Below, piece by piece: positions 17,506 to 25,991 of a DNA stretch of 64,000 bases (the stretch's first letter is position 1; each line of letters starts with the position of its first letter). The notes beneath the pieces were generated by a model. The model was given only the letters and a program-made list of their open reading frames with translations. It was not told where the DNA came from and did no database searches. A program made the translations under genes and the position numbers. The stretch is taken from assembly GCF_017368475.1 (NCBI RefSeq), contig NZ_JAFNJE010000003.1:186001-250000 (forward strand). The letters are read 5' to 3'. Source of the stretch: Alteromonas sp. 5E99-2 (GTDB taxonomy: Bacteria; Pseudomonadota; Gammaproteobacteria; Enterobacterales; Alteromonadaceae).

Positions 17506-18152
17506 TTAAGTGCTCTATTAGGGCTAATTCAACTAGCAATACTGCTTCCTCAAAAAATCCATTAAATAGACTGGTTCTCGCGGGTAATATTTATCTGATA
17601 TTGGGTGGTCTAGCGAACTATTTTCAGCTATTTCTGACAGCCTAGTGCTTGTCACAGCTGTAGACAAGCTGCTTAATTCTAAGACCAGCCAGCTCCTATT
17701 TTGTCAGTTGCAGTGTTACGTAGCACTGTGGAAAGCCTTAATTTAGAGGCAATAGACCCACCAGATTCTATAGTTAACTTTAATAACACCATCAATGTTT
17801 AGGTTTTGGGCTAGGTCGACTTTAAGAGTCAGCCACTAAATATCCGAAAATAAAATTATCGATAAAACCTACAATAAAATTGAAAAAGTCACTGGCTCAA
17901 GGCAAAGTAGTTAAAAGACAATAAAGGTGCAAGAAACGTTCAATAGGGAATTTCATTTTAGTTGGTAATAACAAGTGCAAAAGGAGATGCAGTTCGTGAA
18001 TCAAGGTTTGGCTTGCTCTTTGGGGAATTTACAACCCTGTATTTGAATGAAGGCGTCGATGGGGTTAAAAGATTTAGTTATTAGCGAAGCCTTTGTAGTT
18101 ACGGTCGAAAATGACGAAGTGGCTTACTGAGGCAAATATGATAGGAGGAAGC
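17506..18152. other. Long non-coding stretch at the end of the cassette-like region
   Basis: About 640 bases with no ORF I can support on either strand and no recognisable attC, terminator or repeat. The sequence is AT-rich with many stops, and may be decayed cassette DNA. Confidence 0.5.
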
Positions 18153-18467
18153 ATGAACTATTCAGATTGGTTAATTCACTCTTATCCTGAGTTGAAGGAT
18201 AAATCGAGTGCTCAAATCTACCAAATCATTACGCAAGCAAAAGGTACAACCAGAACCGTAACCTTATGTATTAACGTTCTGCTTTATTCTATTTCAGTCG
18301 CTTCTGTGTTTTACCTAATACTTCCTGCGTTGGGATTGGAACCTTTTTCAAATTTAGCATCTTGGGGACTTTATGTAGTGGTACTTGTATTTATTAATCT
18401 AATATCCAATTTTTTGGAAAAACGTACAGTAAAAAATGCACTTAGTAAGCTAATGGCTGATGGATAA
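18153..18467 (+). CDS. Small two-pass membrane protein
   Basis: About 104 residues. ATG 18153 has an excellent ribosome binding site (AGGAGG, 5 bases upstream), so the longer frame from 18111 is rejected. An N-terminal soluble part (MNYSDWLIHSYPELKDKSSAQIYQIITQAK) precedes two membrane segments (CINVLLYSISVASVFYLILPALG and LASWGLYVVVLVFINLISNFL). No known family recognised. Confidence 0.65.
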   Translation: MNYSDWLIHSYPELKDKSSAQIYQIITQAKGTTRTVTLCINVLLYSISVASVFYLILPALGLEPFSNLASWGLYVVVLVFINLISNFLEKRTVKNALSKLMADG

Positions 18468-18488
18468 CAGCTTTTCAAATACATTCGA

Positions 18489-18573
18489 TGTACGTTAGTT
18501 GACATGAGTACTGTCTGTAAATAATGGCACAAGGGTGTTCAAAGCTTGTAAGGTAAGTTTCGTGTAACGTACA
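18489..18573. repeat. Widely spaced inverted repeat
   Basis: TGTACGTTA (18489-18497) and TAACGTACA (18565-18573) are perfect 9-base arms with a 67-base spacer, lying between two small membrane-protein genes. Could be an eroded recombination site or a looped operator. Confidence 0.35.
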
Positions 18574-18627
18574 CTTAAGGCGTAATTATGATGAAAAATC
18601 ACTGAGCCGTTTTACATAGGAATAGAC

Positions 18628-19212
18628 ATGGAATTTATACAAAAGAAAATTTCAGCAACCCATACATTTACCTTTAATGAAGAATACCTTAACTTTGCAT
18701 ACAAAGAGAAGTCAGGGCAAGGTGATTTCGACATAAACTACGCAGATATTCCTACTAAAGCGTCAATTCAGATAGAGCAAAATGAATGGTTGAAAAATGT
18801 CGGCCTTTTATGGATTGCAATTGGAATTTTACAAGTAGGCTACGCCTTATACTTGCAAGCGCCTTTGTCTGGGAAAGGCTTTTGGATACCCATTGGCATT
18901 TTGTGCTTAACCTGGGCCGTTTTCACTAAAATAAAGTACTCGGTATTTAAGACCGAAAAAGGAAATATTTTCGTAATACACGACAAAAAACACGATGACA
19001 TTGTTGCTGAGTTTAAATCTAGAAAGAAAATGCAATTAATCAAATGGTACGGTGACGTTAATCCCGAAAATGATCTGAACACCGAAATCAACAAGTTCAA
19101 CTGGCTTGCAGAACAAAATGTTTTATCTAGAGATGAAGCCGATAAAAAAATTGCTCAAGCGGAATTACTTATCGGCGAGCATTTTGAGTTACCGGGTGAA
19201 AGGTTAAATTAA
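18628..19212 (+). CDS. Two-pass membrane protein of unknown function
   Basis: 194 residues with AGGA upstream. The N-terminal soluble part (~1-50) is rich in beta-type sequence, then two membrane segments (GLLWIAIGILQVGYALYLQ ~58-76, FWIPIGILCLTWAVFTKI ~84-101), then a C-terminal cytoplasmic region with ENDLNTEINKFNWLAEQNVLSRDEADKKIAQAELLIG, which has a SHOCT-like short helical end. No function assigned. Confidence 0.65.
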   Translation: MEFIQKKISATHTFTFNEEYLNFAYKEKSGQGDFDINYADIPTKASIQIEQNEWLKNVGLLWIAIGILQVGYALYLQAPLSGKGFWIPIGILCLTWAVFTKIKYSVFKTEKGNIFVIHDKKHDDIVAEFKSRKKMQLIKWYGDVNPENDLNTEINKFNWLAEQNVLSRDEADKKIAQAELLIGEHFELPGERLN

Positions 19213-19296
19213 TCATACCCATGAGTTACACATAGTAAATTACAAAAAGGCATGGCTTTATAGTAAATAACGTTAACAATTAAGAGGGATACTAAA

Positions 19297-19479
19297 TTGC
19301 AAAAAGTTATTGAGTTTAAAAAAAAGGGGTTTTGGTCAAATCAAGTCGATATCAGTTCCCTCAACAATAAAATAGATGAATTAACTAAAGACGGCTGGAT
19401 AATAAAGTCGTTAACTCCCAATACTTCACTGTTTGGGGCTGTTACTTCCTATACGATATTAATCGAATTATCAGCTTAG
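19297..19479 (+). CDS. Short DUF4177-like protein
   Basis: 60 residues from TTG 19297 with GAGGGA upstream. The pattern KVIEFKKKGFWSNQVDISSLNNKIDELTKDGWIIKSLTPN...YTILIE follows the small DUF4177 fold (strand, helix, strand GW-x-hydrophobic, strand). Function unknown. The atypical start and small size lower confidence. Confidence 0.55.
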   Translation: MQKVIEFKKKGFWSNQVDISSLNNKIDELTKDGWIIKSLTPNTSLFGAVTSYTILIELSA

Positions 19480-19573
19480 TGATGCATATTTCACATAATA
19501 ACGACTAAACGCATTTTTTTCGTTTAATATATGATTTGTACTTTATCAAAACACTTTGAATTAGAGCAACATA

Positions 19574-19914
19574 ATGAATAAAGGACTGTTAGTTTTTCTC
19601 TGTGGTTATAGTTTAAATATAGTGGCGGAATGCTCGAACTTAAACGCAAGGAAAAGCCCAATTATCCTCATGCTGTTGATTTTGGGAAGTTCAGGGCTCC
19701 TGTAGCCATGATTTCTGACAGTGAAAATTTAGAAGAAAAGATATGGAATGTCGAGGTGGCTACCGATGGTTATTTAGCAAGTGTGCATTTTGATTATAGC
19801 GACCATGTTAATGGTAAAAAGCGTGCTTGGGGAACTGAGTCATGGAACCTTATAAAAGTAAATAAAGAGTGGAAGATAACCTCAGTGGCTTTTACAGTTA
19901 CTGAGAGTGACTAG
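19574..19914 (+). pseudogene. Remnant of a secreted lumazine-binding/SnoaL-like protein
   Basis: ATG 19574 encodes a signal-peptide-like start (MNKGLLVFLCGYSLNIVAEC) that soon runs into stops. From about 19630, in another frame, an open 94-residue stretch reads HAVDFGKFRAPVAMISDSEN...IWNVEVATDGYLASVHFDYSDHV...WNLIKVNKEWKITSVAFTV, the C-terminal half of an NTF2/SnoaL-like lumazine-binding domain. The middle of the gene is missing, so this looks like an internal deletion. Translation of the C-terminal piece from ATG 19630 cannot be excluded. Confidence 0.5.
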
Positions 19915-19976
19915 CGAAAAAAATTATGTTGTATGTGCTTTGCGCATGCTTTTTTAACTAAGAGGTTCTTAATCAT

Positions 19977-20612
19977 ATGGACATAATGCCATACCTTTCC
20001 CAAGTGATATCAGTTAGTTTAATTGCCATTTTTATGGCTATTAGCCCAGGAGCTGATTTCGTTATGGTAACAAGAAATAGCGTTTTTTATGGTCGGGCTG
20101 CAGGCTTGTATTCTGCATTAGGTATTAGTTTAGCTATATGGATCCATGTTGCCTATTCCATAGCTGGACTTGCTATTATCATTTCGCAGTCAATTATCTT
20201 GTTTTCAATCATTAAATACTTAGGAGCGGCGTATTTAATTTATATTGGCTGGCGTACATTCAAAGCAAAGTCGAACCTAAATATTGAGGGCGCATCGAGC
20301 TCTTTAACCATGTCAAAATTTTCCGCATTTAAAATTGGCTTTGTAACAAATTCACTGAACCCCAAAACAACTATATTCTTTCTCAGTATTTTTACTCAAG
20401 TTGTAAACCCAGAAACACCACTTTGGATGCAGTTAATTTATGGCGCTATTATCTCTTTAGCCCACTTAGTTTGGTTTAGCGGTGTTTCTATTTTTCTGAG
20501 CCAACCTGCGTTTCTTAAAAAATTTCAAGAATGGAAAAACGTTATTGAAAAAGCAATTGGTACCTTGCTAATCGCTTTTGGTCTTAAGGTGGCAACCACA
20601 AATATTGGTTAA
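19977..20612 (+). CDS. LysE/RhtB-family amino acid exporter
   Basis: 211 residues with six predicted membrane segments. The family signature SPGADFVMVTRNSVFYGRAAGLYSALGI lies near residues 23-50, and the second-half GFVTNSLNPKTTIFFLSIF near 115-133. LysE-type exporters extrude amino acids or homoserine lactones across the inner membrane. Encoded alone; substrate unknown. Confidence 0.92.
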   Translation: MDIMPYLSQVISVSLIAIFMAISPGADFVMVTRNSVFYGRAAGLYSALGISLAIWIHVAYSIAGLAIIISQSIILFSIIKYLGAAYLIYIGWRTFKAKSNLNIEGASSSLTMSKFSAFKIGFVTNSLNPKTTIFFLSIFTQVVNPETPLWMQLIYGAIISLAHLVWFSGVSIFLSQPAFLKKFQEWKNVIEKAIGTLLIAFGLKVATTNIG

Positions 20613-20712
20613 TACTAAGTTTAGCTTTGTATGAACGGATTTACTCTGCATGCGATAAATCCGTAAGCGTGCCTAGCAGCGATTACCATTTTCATTATGA
20701 GAAGCGAGTTTT

Positions 20713-21072
20713 ATGTTCATTGGTCAAGCCGCTAAGTTATCTGGAGCGACACAAAGAGCCATACGGTTATACGAATCGCTTGGTTTATTAAAGGTTTCAA
20801 GAGATGGGCGGTACCGCGTGTATTCGGCAAAGAATATTGAAACTATTAAGATAATAAAGGGAGCGCAAGCGCTAGGTATTCACTTGTCTGAAATCATGTC
20901 GCTCTTGGACGAGAAAGGGGAGTTCGATTGGACGTTGGCAAATGAATTTCTCAGTGCAAAATATGCGATGATAGAAAGCGAGATCAGCGAATTAGAAAAC
21001 AAAAAAATCAATATAGAAAATTATCAAAAATCTATTACCAATTGCTTGAAAGGACTTGACTCTAACCCTTAG
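20713..21072 (+). CDS. MerR-family transcriptional regulator
   Basis: 119 residues. The N-terminal winged helix MFIGQAAKLSGATQRAIRLYESLGLLKVSRDGRYRVYS is typical MerR, followed by a coiled-coil dimerisation helix. No metal-binding cysteines are positioned as in MerR/ZntR; the effector is probably organic or redox. The adjacent downstream oxidoreductase gene (48 bases on) is the likely target. A loose inverted repeat TTACAC (21081-21086) / GTGTAA (21111-21116) lies in between. Confidence 0.9.
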   Translation: MFIGQAAKLSGATQRAIRLYESLGLLKVSRDGRYRVYSAKNIETIKIIKGAQALGIHLSEIMSLLDEKGEFDWTLANEFLSAKYAMIESEISELENKKINIENYQKSITNCLKGLDSNP

Positions 21073-21119
21073 GTGAGACTTTACACTGTGTTTATTAAAT
21101 TCTTGATACGGTGTAAATT

Positions 21120-21692
21120 ATGAAAAAAATTCTTGTTATTAATGCTAACCCCAAGCCTCAAAGCCTGTGTAAATCTATAGCAGACCTCTACTCCCAAGTC
21201 GCAGGAGTTAAGCATAATGTGCAAAGTGTCGCAGTTGCGAACATGCACTTTGAACTAAGTTTAGACCAAGGATACGATAAAGTTCTTCCTTTAGAGCCTG
21301 ACTTATTGAGGTTTCAGGAACAGGTAATATGGTGCGATCATCTCGTTATTATTAGCCCTGTTTGGTGGGGGAATATACCAGCAAAATTTAAAGGCGTTAT
21401 TGATAGGACCTTCCTACCAGGTTTCGCATTTAAATATAAAGGTAAAAAGGGACGTTTAGAAAAATTGTTACATGGGCGTACTTCACAATTGATTTTCACT
21501 TTAGATACTCCTGTTTTTTGGTATAAATATGTGAAAGGAAACTTAATTTATAAGCAGTTAAAAAGCGCTGTTTTAGGTTTTTCAGGTATTAAAAACCTAT
21601 CTTCAACTTACTTCGGCCCCGTATTGAGTTCGACTGAAGAAAAACGAGATAAATGGTTGAAAAAGACACAAAAATTGGCTAGTAATATATAA
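21120..21692 (+). CDS. NAD(P)H:quinone oxidoreductase-like flavodoxin-fold protein
   Basis: 190 residues. Flavodoxin-like fold of the NQO/MdaB family: KKILVINANPKPQSLCKSIADLY at the start (phosphate-binding loop), HLVIISPVWWGNIPAKFKGVIDRTFLPGFAFKY (~78-110, flavin contact), and TLDTPVFWYKY. Such enzymes reduce quinones or electrophiles by two electrons using FMN/FAD. Likely controlled by the upstream MerR regulator. Confidence 0.9.
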   Translation: MKKILVINANPKPQSLCKSIADLYSQVAGVKHNVQSVAVANMHFELSLDQGYDKVLPLEPDLLRFQEQVIWCDHLVIISPVWWGNIPAKFKGVIDRTFLPGFAFKYKGKKGRLEKLLHGRTSQLIFTLDTPVFWYKYVKGNLIYKQLKSAVLGFSGIKNLSSTYFGPVLSSTEEKRDKWLKKTQKLASNI

Positions 21693-21778
21693 TTATCTGA
21701 GTAGCTGCGACTCGTTTTATAATCCACTTTGTTTTCCCGTTTAACTGATTATTAGCTAATTCAAGGAAGTACAATGCA

Positions 21779-22420
21779 ATGAGAAAAGCTAGCTATTATT
21801 CCGAACTTCTCCAATACGCAAATAAAATTGCATTTAATATAGATGAAGCAGAAGATTTGTTACAGACGGCACTCCTTGCGGCAGTTGAAGCAGGCCGTTG
21901 TGATATGTCGAGTCTTGTAAATCGTAAATGGCTCCTAGGCGTAATACGAAATCAATCGGCTTTTTACGCACGGTCCGCAGTTAGGCGAAAAAAACGAGAA
22001 GCGTCATTTTCTTATTTAAGTCATTTCCGTTTGGAAGAACCAATTTCAACTCATAATTTTGTCAGCACTTTACCATCAAGTCTGAAAACCACGGCACTCT
22101 TGGTATTAACAGGGCACTCCAAAGCAGAAATAGCCTGGCTTCTAAGAGTATCAGACCCCGCAATACGCCAACGTATTGTTCAAATTAAAAAGCGATGGAA
22201 AAAGTACGATGGACGACATGTATCAGAACTTAATGGATTAAAGGAAAGTTTGGCTTTCGGTCGAATACGTCAATCTCTACTTAACGCTCCTTGTCGTGAT
22301 AAAGATACGTTAGCAAGCCATGACCCAGATGGGCATCTTTTTATGATGACCTCACAAAACCGTTCCTTGCGGCAACATAGGGTGACATCAAACCTAAAAG
22401 AGGAAAAAAGTAATGCTTAA
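21779..22420 (+). CDS. ECF-type RNA polymerase sigma factor
   Basis: 213 residues. Region 2: FNIDEAEDLLQTALLAAVEAGR (~18-39) and RKWLLGVIRNQSAFYARSAVRRKKRE (2.3/2.4). Region 4 helix-turn-helix: LTGHSKAEIAWLLRVSDPAIRQRIVQIKKRWKK (~110-142). A further C-terminal stretch of about 60 residues (AFGRIRQSLLNAP...GHLFMMTS) is not part of standard ECF factors. No anti-sigma gene is adjacent; instead the gene overlaps a VOC-domain gene by 8 bases, suggesting that protein belongs to the same response. Confidence 0.85.
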   Translation: MRKASYYSELLQYANKIAFNIDEAEDLLQTALLAAVEAGRCDMSSLVNRKWLLGVIRNQSAFYARSAVRRKKREASFSYLSHFRLEEPISTHNFVSTLPSSLKTTALLVLTGHSKAEIAWLLRVSDPAIRQRIVQIKKRWKKYDGRHVSELNGLKESLAFGRIRQSLLNAPCRDKDTLASHDPDGHLFMMTSQNRSLRQHRVTSNLKEEKSNA

Positions 22421-22796
22421 TAGAAGTAAAGTTGGTGCCATATGTTATTACGTTAGCAATTTAGAAAAGACCGAAGTTTTTTACCGCGACGCATTAGGGC
22501 TAGATGTTGTGAGAATGAAAGATGAGGGAAGTGATTGGCTATTGGCGAAAACCGAGAATGGTGTGGAATTACTCTTTTTTAAGCAAGAATCAAAACCGGG
22601 TGATTCCCCCATTGTTGTTTTTGAGCTTTCCAATGGGGGCATCGACGATGTCGTTGAAACCTTATCTGAAAGTGGGGTTACAATTGTGACTCCTGTTAGC
22701 CATGCACCTGGTGGGTGGTCAGCGGAAATTGCAGACCCAGATAATCACCAAATATCAATGTATCAGTCCGACGACGTTCCGCGGAAATTAAAATGA
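22413..22796 (+). CDS. VOC-superfamily (glyoxalase/bleomycin-resistance-like) protein
   Basis: 127 residues. Paired beta-alpha-beta-beta-beta units: VGAICYYVSNLEKTEVFYRDALGLDVVR at the N-terminus and APGGWSAEIADPDNHQISMYQ at the end, where the metal-ligand Glu/His positions of the fold sit. Members are dioxygenases, glyoxalases or drug-binding proteins. ATG lies within the end of the sigma-factor gene (8-base overlap), so the two are translationally coupled. Confidence 0.88.
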   Translation: MLNRSKVGAICYYVSNLEKTEVFYRDALGLDVVRMKDEGSDWLLAKTENGVELLFFKQESKPGDSPIVVFELSNGGIDDVVETLSESGVTIVTPVSHAPGGWSAEIADPDNHQISMYQSDDVPRKLK

Positions 22797-22850
22797 ACAT
22801 ATAGTTTGTAAAGAAAAACGATGAAAAGGTCATACTTATAATAGAAATCC

Positions 22851-22880
22851 AAGCCGATGTGTGAAGCCCATAGTCGGCTT
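22851..22880 (+). terminator. Candidate terminator of the sigma/VOC operon
   Basis: AAGCCGA (22851-22857) pairs with TCGGCTT (22874-22880), followed by ATTT, 54 bases after the VOC stop. The rest of the 22797-23031 gap holds nothing I can assign. Confidence 0.45.
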
Positions 22881-23031
22881 ATTTAACATTACTGATTTAA
22901 TATATGCATACGATGATACAAACCTTTGGTATGTCATAGGTTTAACGTATTATTGTCATACTGATAACGTATACAAACAGGGCCTTTTCCTCCAATCTAT
23001 TCGCAATAAATTAGTTTAGAGAAATTGAATA

Positions 23032-23619
23032 ATGGAAATGCAAGTTAATATAAATTTAATTAAAACTGAAAGAATTAATAGGGCTTGGAGCCAAACACAG
23101 TTAGCCTTAGTTTCAGGGTTGAGTTTAAGAACAATTCAAAGAATTGAAAAAACAGGTGTCGCTTCATTAGAGTCTGTAAAATCTCTCGCTTCTGCGTTTG
23201 AAATTAGCGCCCAAGATATCCAACAATGTACAAATAATTCGAGATATTCAACAAAGTCAAAATTTGCTGCTTTTTTTGGTCTTGTAAGTTTTACTTTGTC
23301 TTGTTTAGTTATGATACCGGCTAGCGCGCAACCAATTATGGTTAACGTTGAATTAATTAAAAACGACGAAAAGTTAGCAAATATTCATTTATTGAGTGAA
23401 GAAAGCTCTGTAAATGAAATAAGTATTTCTGACTCTCTAAAACTTACATTATTTTCATCGAAACAGCCTGATGGCATGGTATTGATTAGCACTAAACTCT
23501 ATGAAATATCTAATGGCTATGAGGTATTAGTTTCTTCTCCTAGTGTTAAAACTAATTTTAAAGAAACTGCAAAAATCAGTTTTGAAGATTACTCTATATC
23601 TTTAACTCCTAACTCATAA
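23032..23619 (+). CDS. XRE helix-turn-helix protein with membrane segment and periplasmic domain
   Basis: 195 residues. An N-terminal Cro/C1-type HTH (IKTERINRAWSQTQLALVSGLSLRTIQRIEKTG, ~9-42) is followed by a membrane segment (FAAFFGLVSFTLSCLVMIPASA, ~77-98) and a C-terminal beta-rich region (~100-195). This domain order fits a transmembrane one-component regulator that senses outside the membrane, or uses its HTH end near the membrane. The segment ends PASAQ, resembling a cleavage site. Confidence 0.78.
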   Translation: MEMQVNINLIKTERINRAWSQTQLALVSGLSLRTIQRIEKTGVASLESVKSLASAFEISAQDIQQCTNNSRYSTKSKFAAFFGLVSFTLSCLVMIPASAQPIMVNVELIKNDEKLANIHLLSEESSVNEISISDSLKLTLFSSKQPDGMVLISTKLYEISNGYEVLVSSPSVKTNFKETAKISFEDYSISLTPNS

Positions 23620-23661
23620 TAAGCGCTATGTTTTAAACGGCTCAATAGAAAAGGAAAAATA

Positions 23662-24147
23662 ATGCATAATATACGTCAAGCCGTAAAAGCAGACATTAAC
23701 CGCATGGCTGAAATAGAAGAAATGTGTTTTTCTGGATCAGAAGCGGCTTCACTAGACTCGTTTCAAAAAAGGTTTTCCGTTTTTCCAGAATGCTTTTTTG
23801 TATTAGAGCACAATGATATTGTCGTTGGTCATATTAATGGCTGTGTATTCAATTCACCTGAACTTCCCGATGCACTGTATAGCGATACCAGATTACATTG
23901 CCCCAAAGGCGATTACCAAACGGTGTTTGGGTTAGCAGTTGATCCCCAACATCAAAGAAAAGGGTATGCCTCTGCACTGACTAATCACTTTATTGAATTC
24001 AGTAAAAGCCGAAAACATAAAGGAATGGTACTTACGTGCAAAGACCATTTAATTCATTTTTATCAAAGTTTTGGTTTTACTCATCAAGGTGTGTCAAATT
24101 CAAGTCATGGCGGTGCGCAATGGAATGATATGGTGTTAACTTTTTAA
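23662..24147 (+). CDS. GNAT-family N-acetyltransferase
   Basis: 161 residues. Acetyl-CoA-binding motif A is VFGLAVDPQHQRKGYASALTNHFIEF (~92-117, with QRKGYA as the Q/RxxGxG/A loop), and motif B is LIHFYQSFGFTHQG near the end. The substrate is probably a small amine or protein N-terminus; it cannot be told from sequence. AAGGAAAAAT upstream of the ATG. Confidence 0.9.
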   Translation: MHNIRQAVKADINRMAEIEEMCFSGSEAASLDSFQKRFSVFPECFFVLEHNDIVVGHINGCVFNSPELPDALYSDTRLHCPKGDYQTVFGLAVDPQHQRKGYASALTNHFIEFSKSRKHKGMVLTCKDHLIHFYQSFGFTHQGVSNSSHGGAQWNDMVLTF

Positions 24148-24170
24148 CTGTTAATCAAAAAGGGGATTAC

Positions 24171-24591
24171 TGTGACAGAGCATATTTCAGGTGCTGACGG
24201 AGTTCAAACATATACTCAAAAAACAAAGCCTCAGCAAAAATAAAATGGCTGTAACAATTGGTTGGCGTATAAACACAATTAACTCAAATATAGATTTTCG
24301 TACGCTTTATATATGTCATTTGGTGAATGAAACTTGGCTAATATTTAGTGCAAATGTGTATGAGGGGAGCTTTGCCAGTGCATAACATCATCGTTGCTGA
24401 TATTTCGCGCAAAAGAGAAGCATTTTTCTGTAACAGAGTTAATATCAAGGCTTGCGGGAAAAGCTAATTTAACCATAAGACAAGTGAATTATTTACACGG
24501 ATTCATGAACCCTCACTCGCTCAACTATAACCAACACGGTTACGACAAAGAATTTACAACATTGTGTGAGCGCTTTAATGTTTCTATTTAA
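24171..24591 (+). pseudogene. Degraded small ORFs after the acetyltransferase
   Basis: No intact gene. A GTG at 24171 (AAAGGGG upstream) opens only 23 codons. In the next frame, LTEFKHILKKQSLSKNKMAVTIGWRINTINSNIDF looks like a helix-turn-helix-type start, and from 24394 another open frame reads HFSVTELISRLAGKANLTIRQVNYLHGFMNPHSLNYN. Successive short frames with no good starts suggest a decayed small gene; the family is not recognised. Confidence 0.35.
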
Positions 24592-24680
24592 GCAGCCCAA
24601 TTGCGTTTTTATTTGCTTCAAATTTTCATATAGTATTTTAACAAGTAAATTATTAAGCAACTGTATAAGGAAAAGTCAGC

Positions 24681-25070
24681 GTGAAAGGAAGTTGTAACTG
24701 TAAAAGTGTTTCATTTTCTTGTGGCCAAGAGATTAGAGCTATTGTTAATTGCCACTGTAACTTGTGCCGAAAAATGAATGGTGCGTCGTTTTCAACTTAT
24801 GTTGTCGTTGCAGAAAATGAATTAGTACTTGAATCATCAAGTTTAACGTCTTTTAAAGTGTCAGAACACGCAACTAAACATTTTTGCCATTTATGCGGAA
24901 CACCTATTTATAACACAAACCCAAAGTTACCAGGGTTAGCAATTCTTCATTTAGGCGCAATAGATTCAGACATTGAAATTCAACCCGCGATGAATACTTA
25001 TTGTGAATCGCAGCTAGGCTGGGTTAATCAAATTAAGGATTTGCATTCTTTTGAAAAAGGTTTAGCGTAA
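24681..25070 (+). CDS. GFA/CENP-V-family zinc protein
   Basis: 129 residues from GTG 24681 with AAGGA upstream. Zinc-binding cysteines are placed as in the glutathione-dependent formaldehyde-activating family: GSCNCKSVSFSCG, NCHCNLCRKMNGASFSTYVVV and HFCHLCGTPIYNT. Several members act in thiol or amine metabolism, but true formaldehyde activation is doubtful for short forms. Confidence 0.92.
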   Translation: MKGSCNCKSVSFSCGQEIRAIVNCHCNLCRKMNGASFSTYVVVAENELVLESSSLTSFKVSEHATKHFCHLCGTPIYNTNPKLPGLAILHLGAIDSDIEIQPAMNTYCESQLGWVNQIKDLHSFEKGLA

Positions 25071-25089
25071 TCTTAAGTTGAATATAGAC

Positions 25090-25917
25090 TTACAGTACGT
25101 CTGTCTTTTTTTCATTGGCCAAGTATTTTTTCGGTGAACAGCCCAGTTGTTTTTTAAAGCCAGTTATAAATGAAGAGGTTGATTCGTAACCCAACTCATA
25201 GGCAATGTTCACTAACGATGTGTTACTGCTGAGTAATTCAATGGACTTTAATATACGTAGTTTCTGCTTCCATCGACTAAAGCCCATGCCATAATTTTGA
25301 TTGAATAATCTATTGAGTGTGCGGCTAGATGCCCCCACAGTTCGAGCCCAATCTTCAATTGTTAGTTTATTTGCGGGGTTGTCATTCAGTGTTTCGATAA
25401 TAGGAAAAAGGCGTCTGTCTTGTGGAGTGGGCATAAAGAGCTGGTTGCTTTTTGCCACAGCTAAGCGGTCTAGCAAGACTAAAATAAAACGTTGGGTTTG
25501 CTCTGTTTCTGCGTAATCTTTTGGCCATGAAGTAATTTCAAGTATTAACGACTTCAGTAACGAATCAACGTTAAGGGGCCTGACTTTATCACCCAACTCC
25601 CGACTTAACGCTGCATCAATATGCAGACTGCGATAACTTACCTTATTTTTACAAAAGTGTTGGTGGCGGGTATTTGGGGGGATCCACAAAGCTTGTTCTG
25701 GAGGTAAAACAAAAATCCCCGAGTCTGTTTCTATATGCATAACGCCTGCACAAGAATAGGCAAGTTGTGACCATGTATGTTGATGGCTAATAATTTGAGT
25801 CATCTCTTCATAGTCGCGAGTTAAGGGTACAACGGGCCGAGGTAAGGTGTCGTAATAACGCCTTGGTTTATGGGATTTCCAGTTGGCATTTGTCTGAATT
25901 GATAAATTTATTGTCAT
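25090..25917 (-). CDS. AraC-family regulator with N-terminal cupin
   Basis: About 275 residues (a longer GTG start at 25947 is possible). The N-terminal cupin segment (HQHTWSQLAYSCAGVMHIETDSG...WIPPNTRHQHF, ~40-90) is followed by a C-terminal AraC double helix-turn-helix (LTIEDWARTVGASSRTLNRLFNQNYGMGFSRWKQKLRILKSIELL and NIAYELGYESTSSFITGFKKQLGCSPKKY). Similar to NimR/RipA-type regulators. The divergent MFS gene starts about 75 bases away and is the probable target. Confidence 0.92.
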   Translation of the reverse strand: MTINLSIQTNANWKSHKPRRYYDTLPRPVVPLTRDYEEMTQIISHQHTWSQLAYSCAGVMHIETDSGIFVLPPEQALWIPPNTRHQHFCKNKVSYRSLHIDAALSRELGDKVRPLNVDSLLKSLILEITSWPKDYAETEQTQRFILVLLDRLAVAKSNQLFMPTPQDRRLFPIIETLNDNPANKLTIEDWARTVGASSRTLNRLFNQNYGMGFSRWKQKLRILKSIELLSSNTSLVNIAYELGYESTSSFITGFKKQLGCSPKKYLANEKKTDVL

Positions 25918-25991
25918 AATTATCACTATTGGACTCGTGTTGCTCACCCTATAATGCCTACATCACAGATACAAGTTAAAGAGACGTTTAC

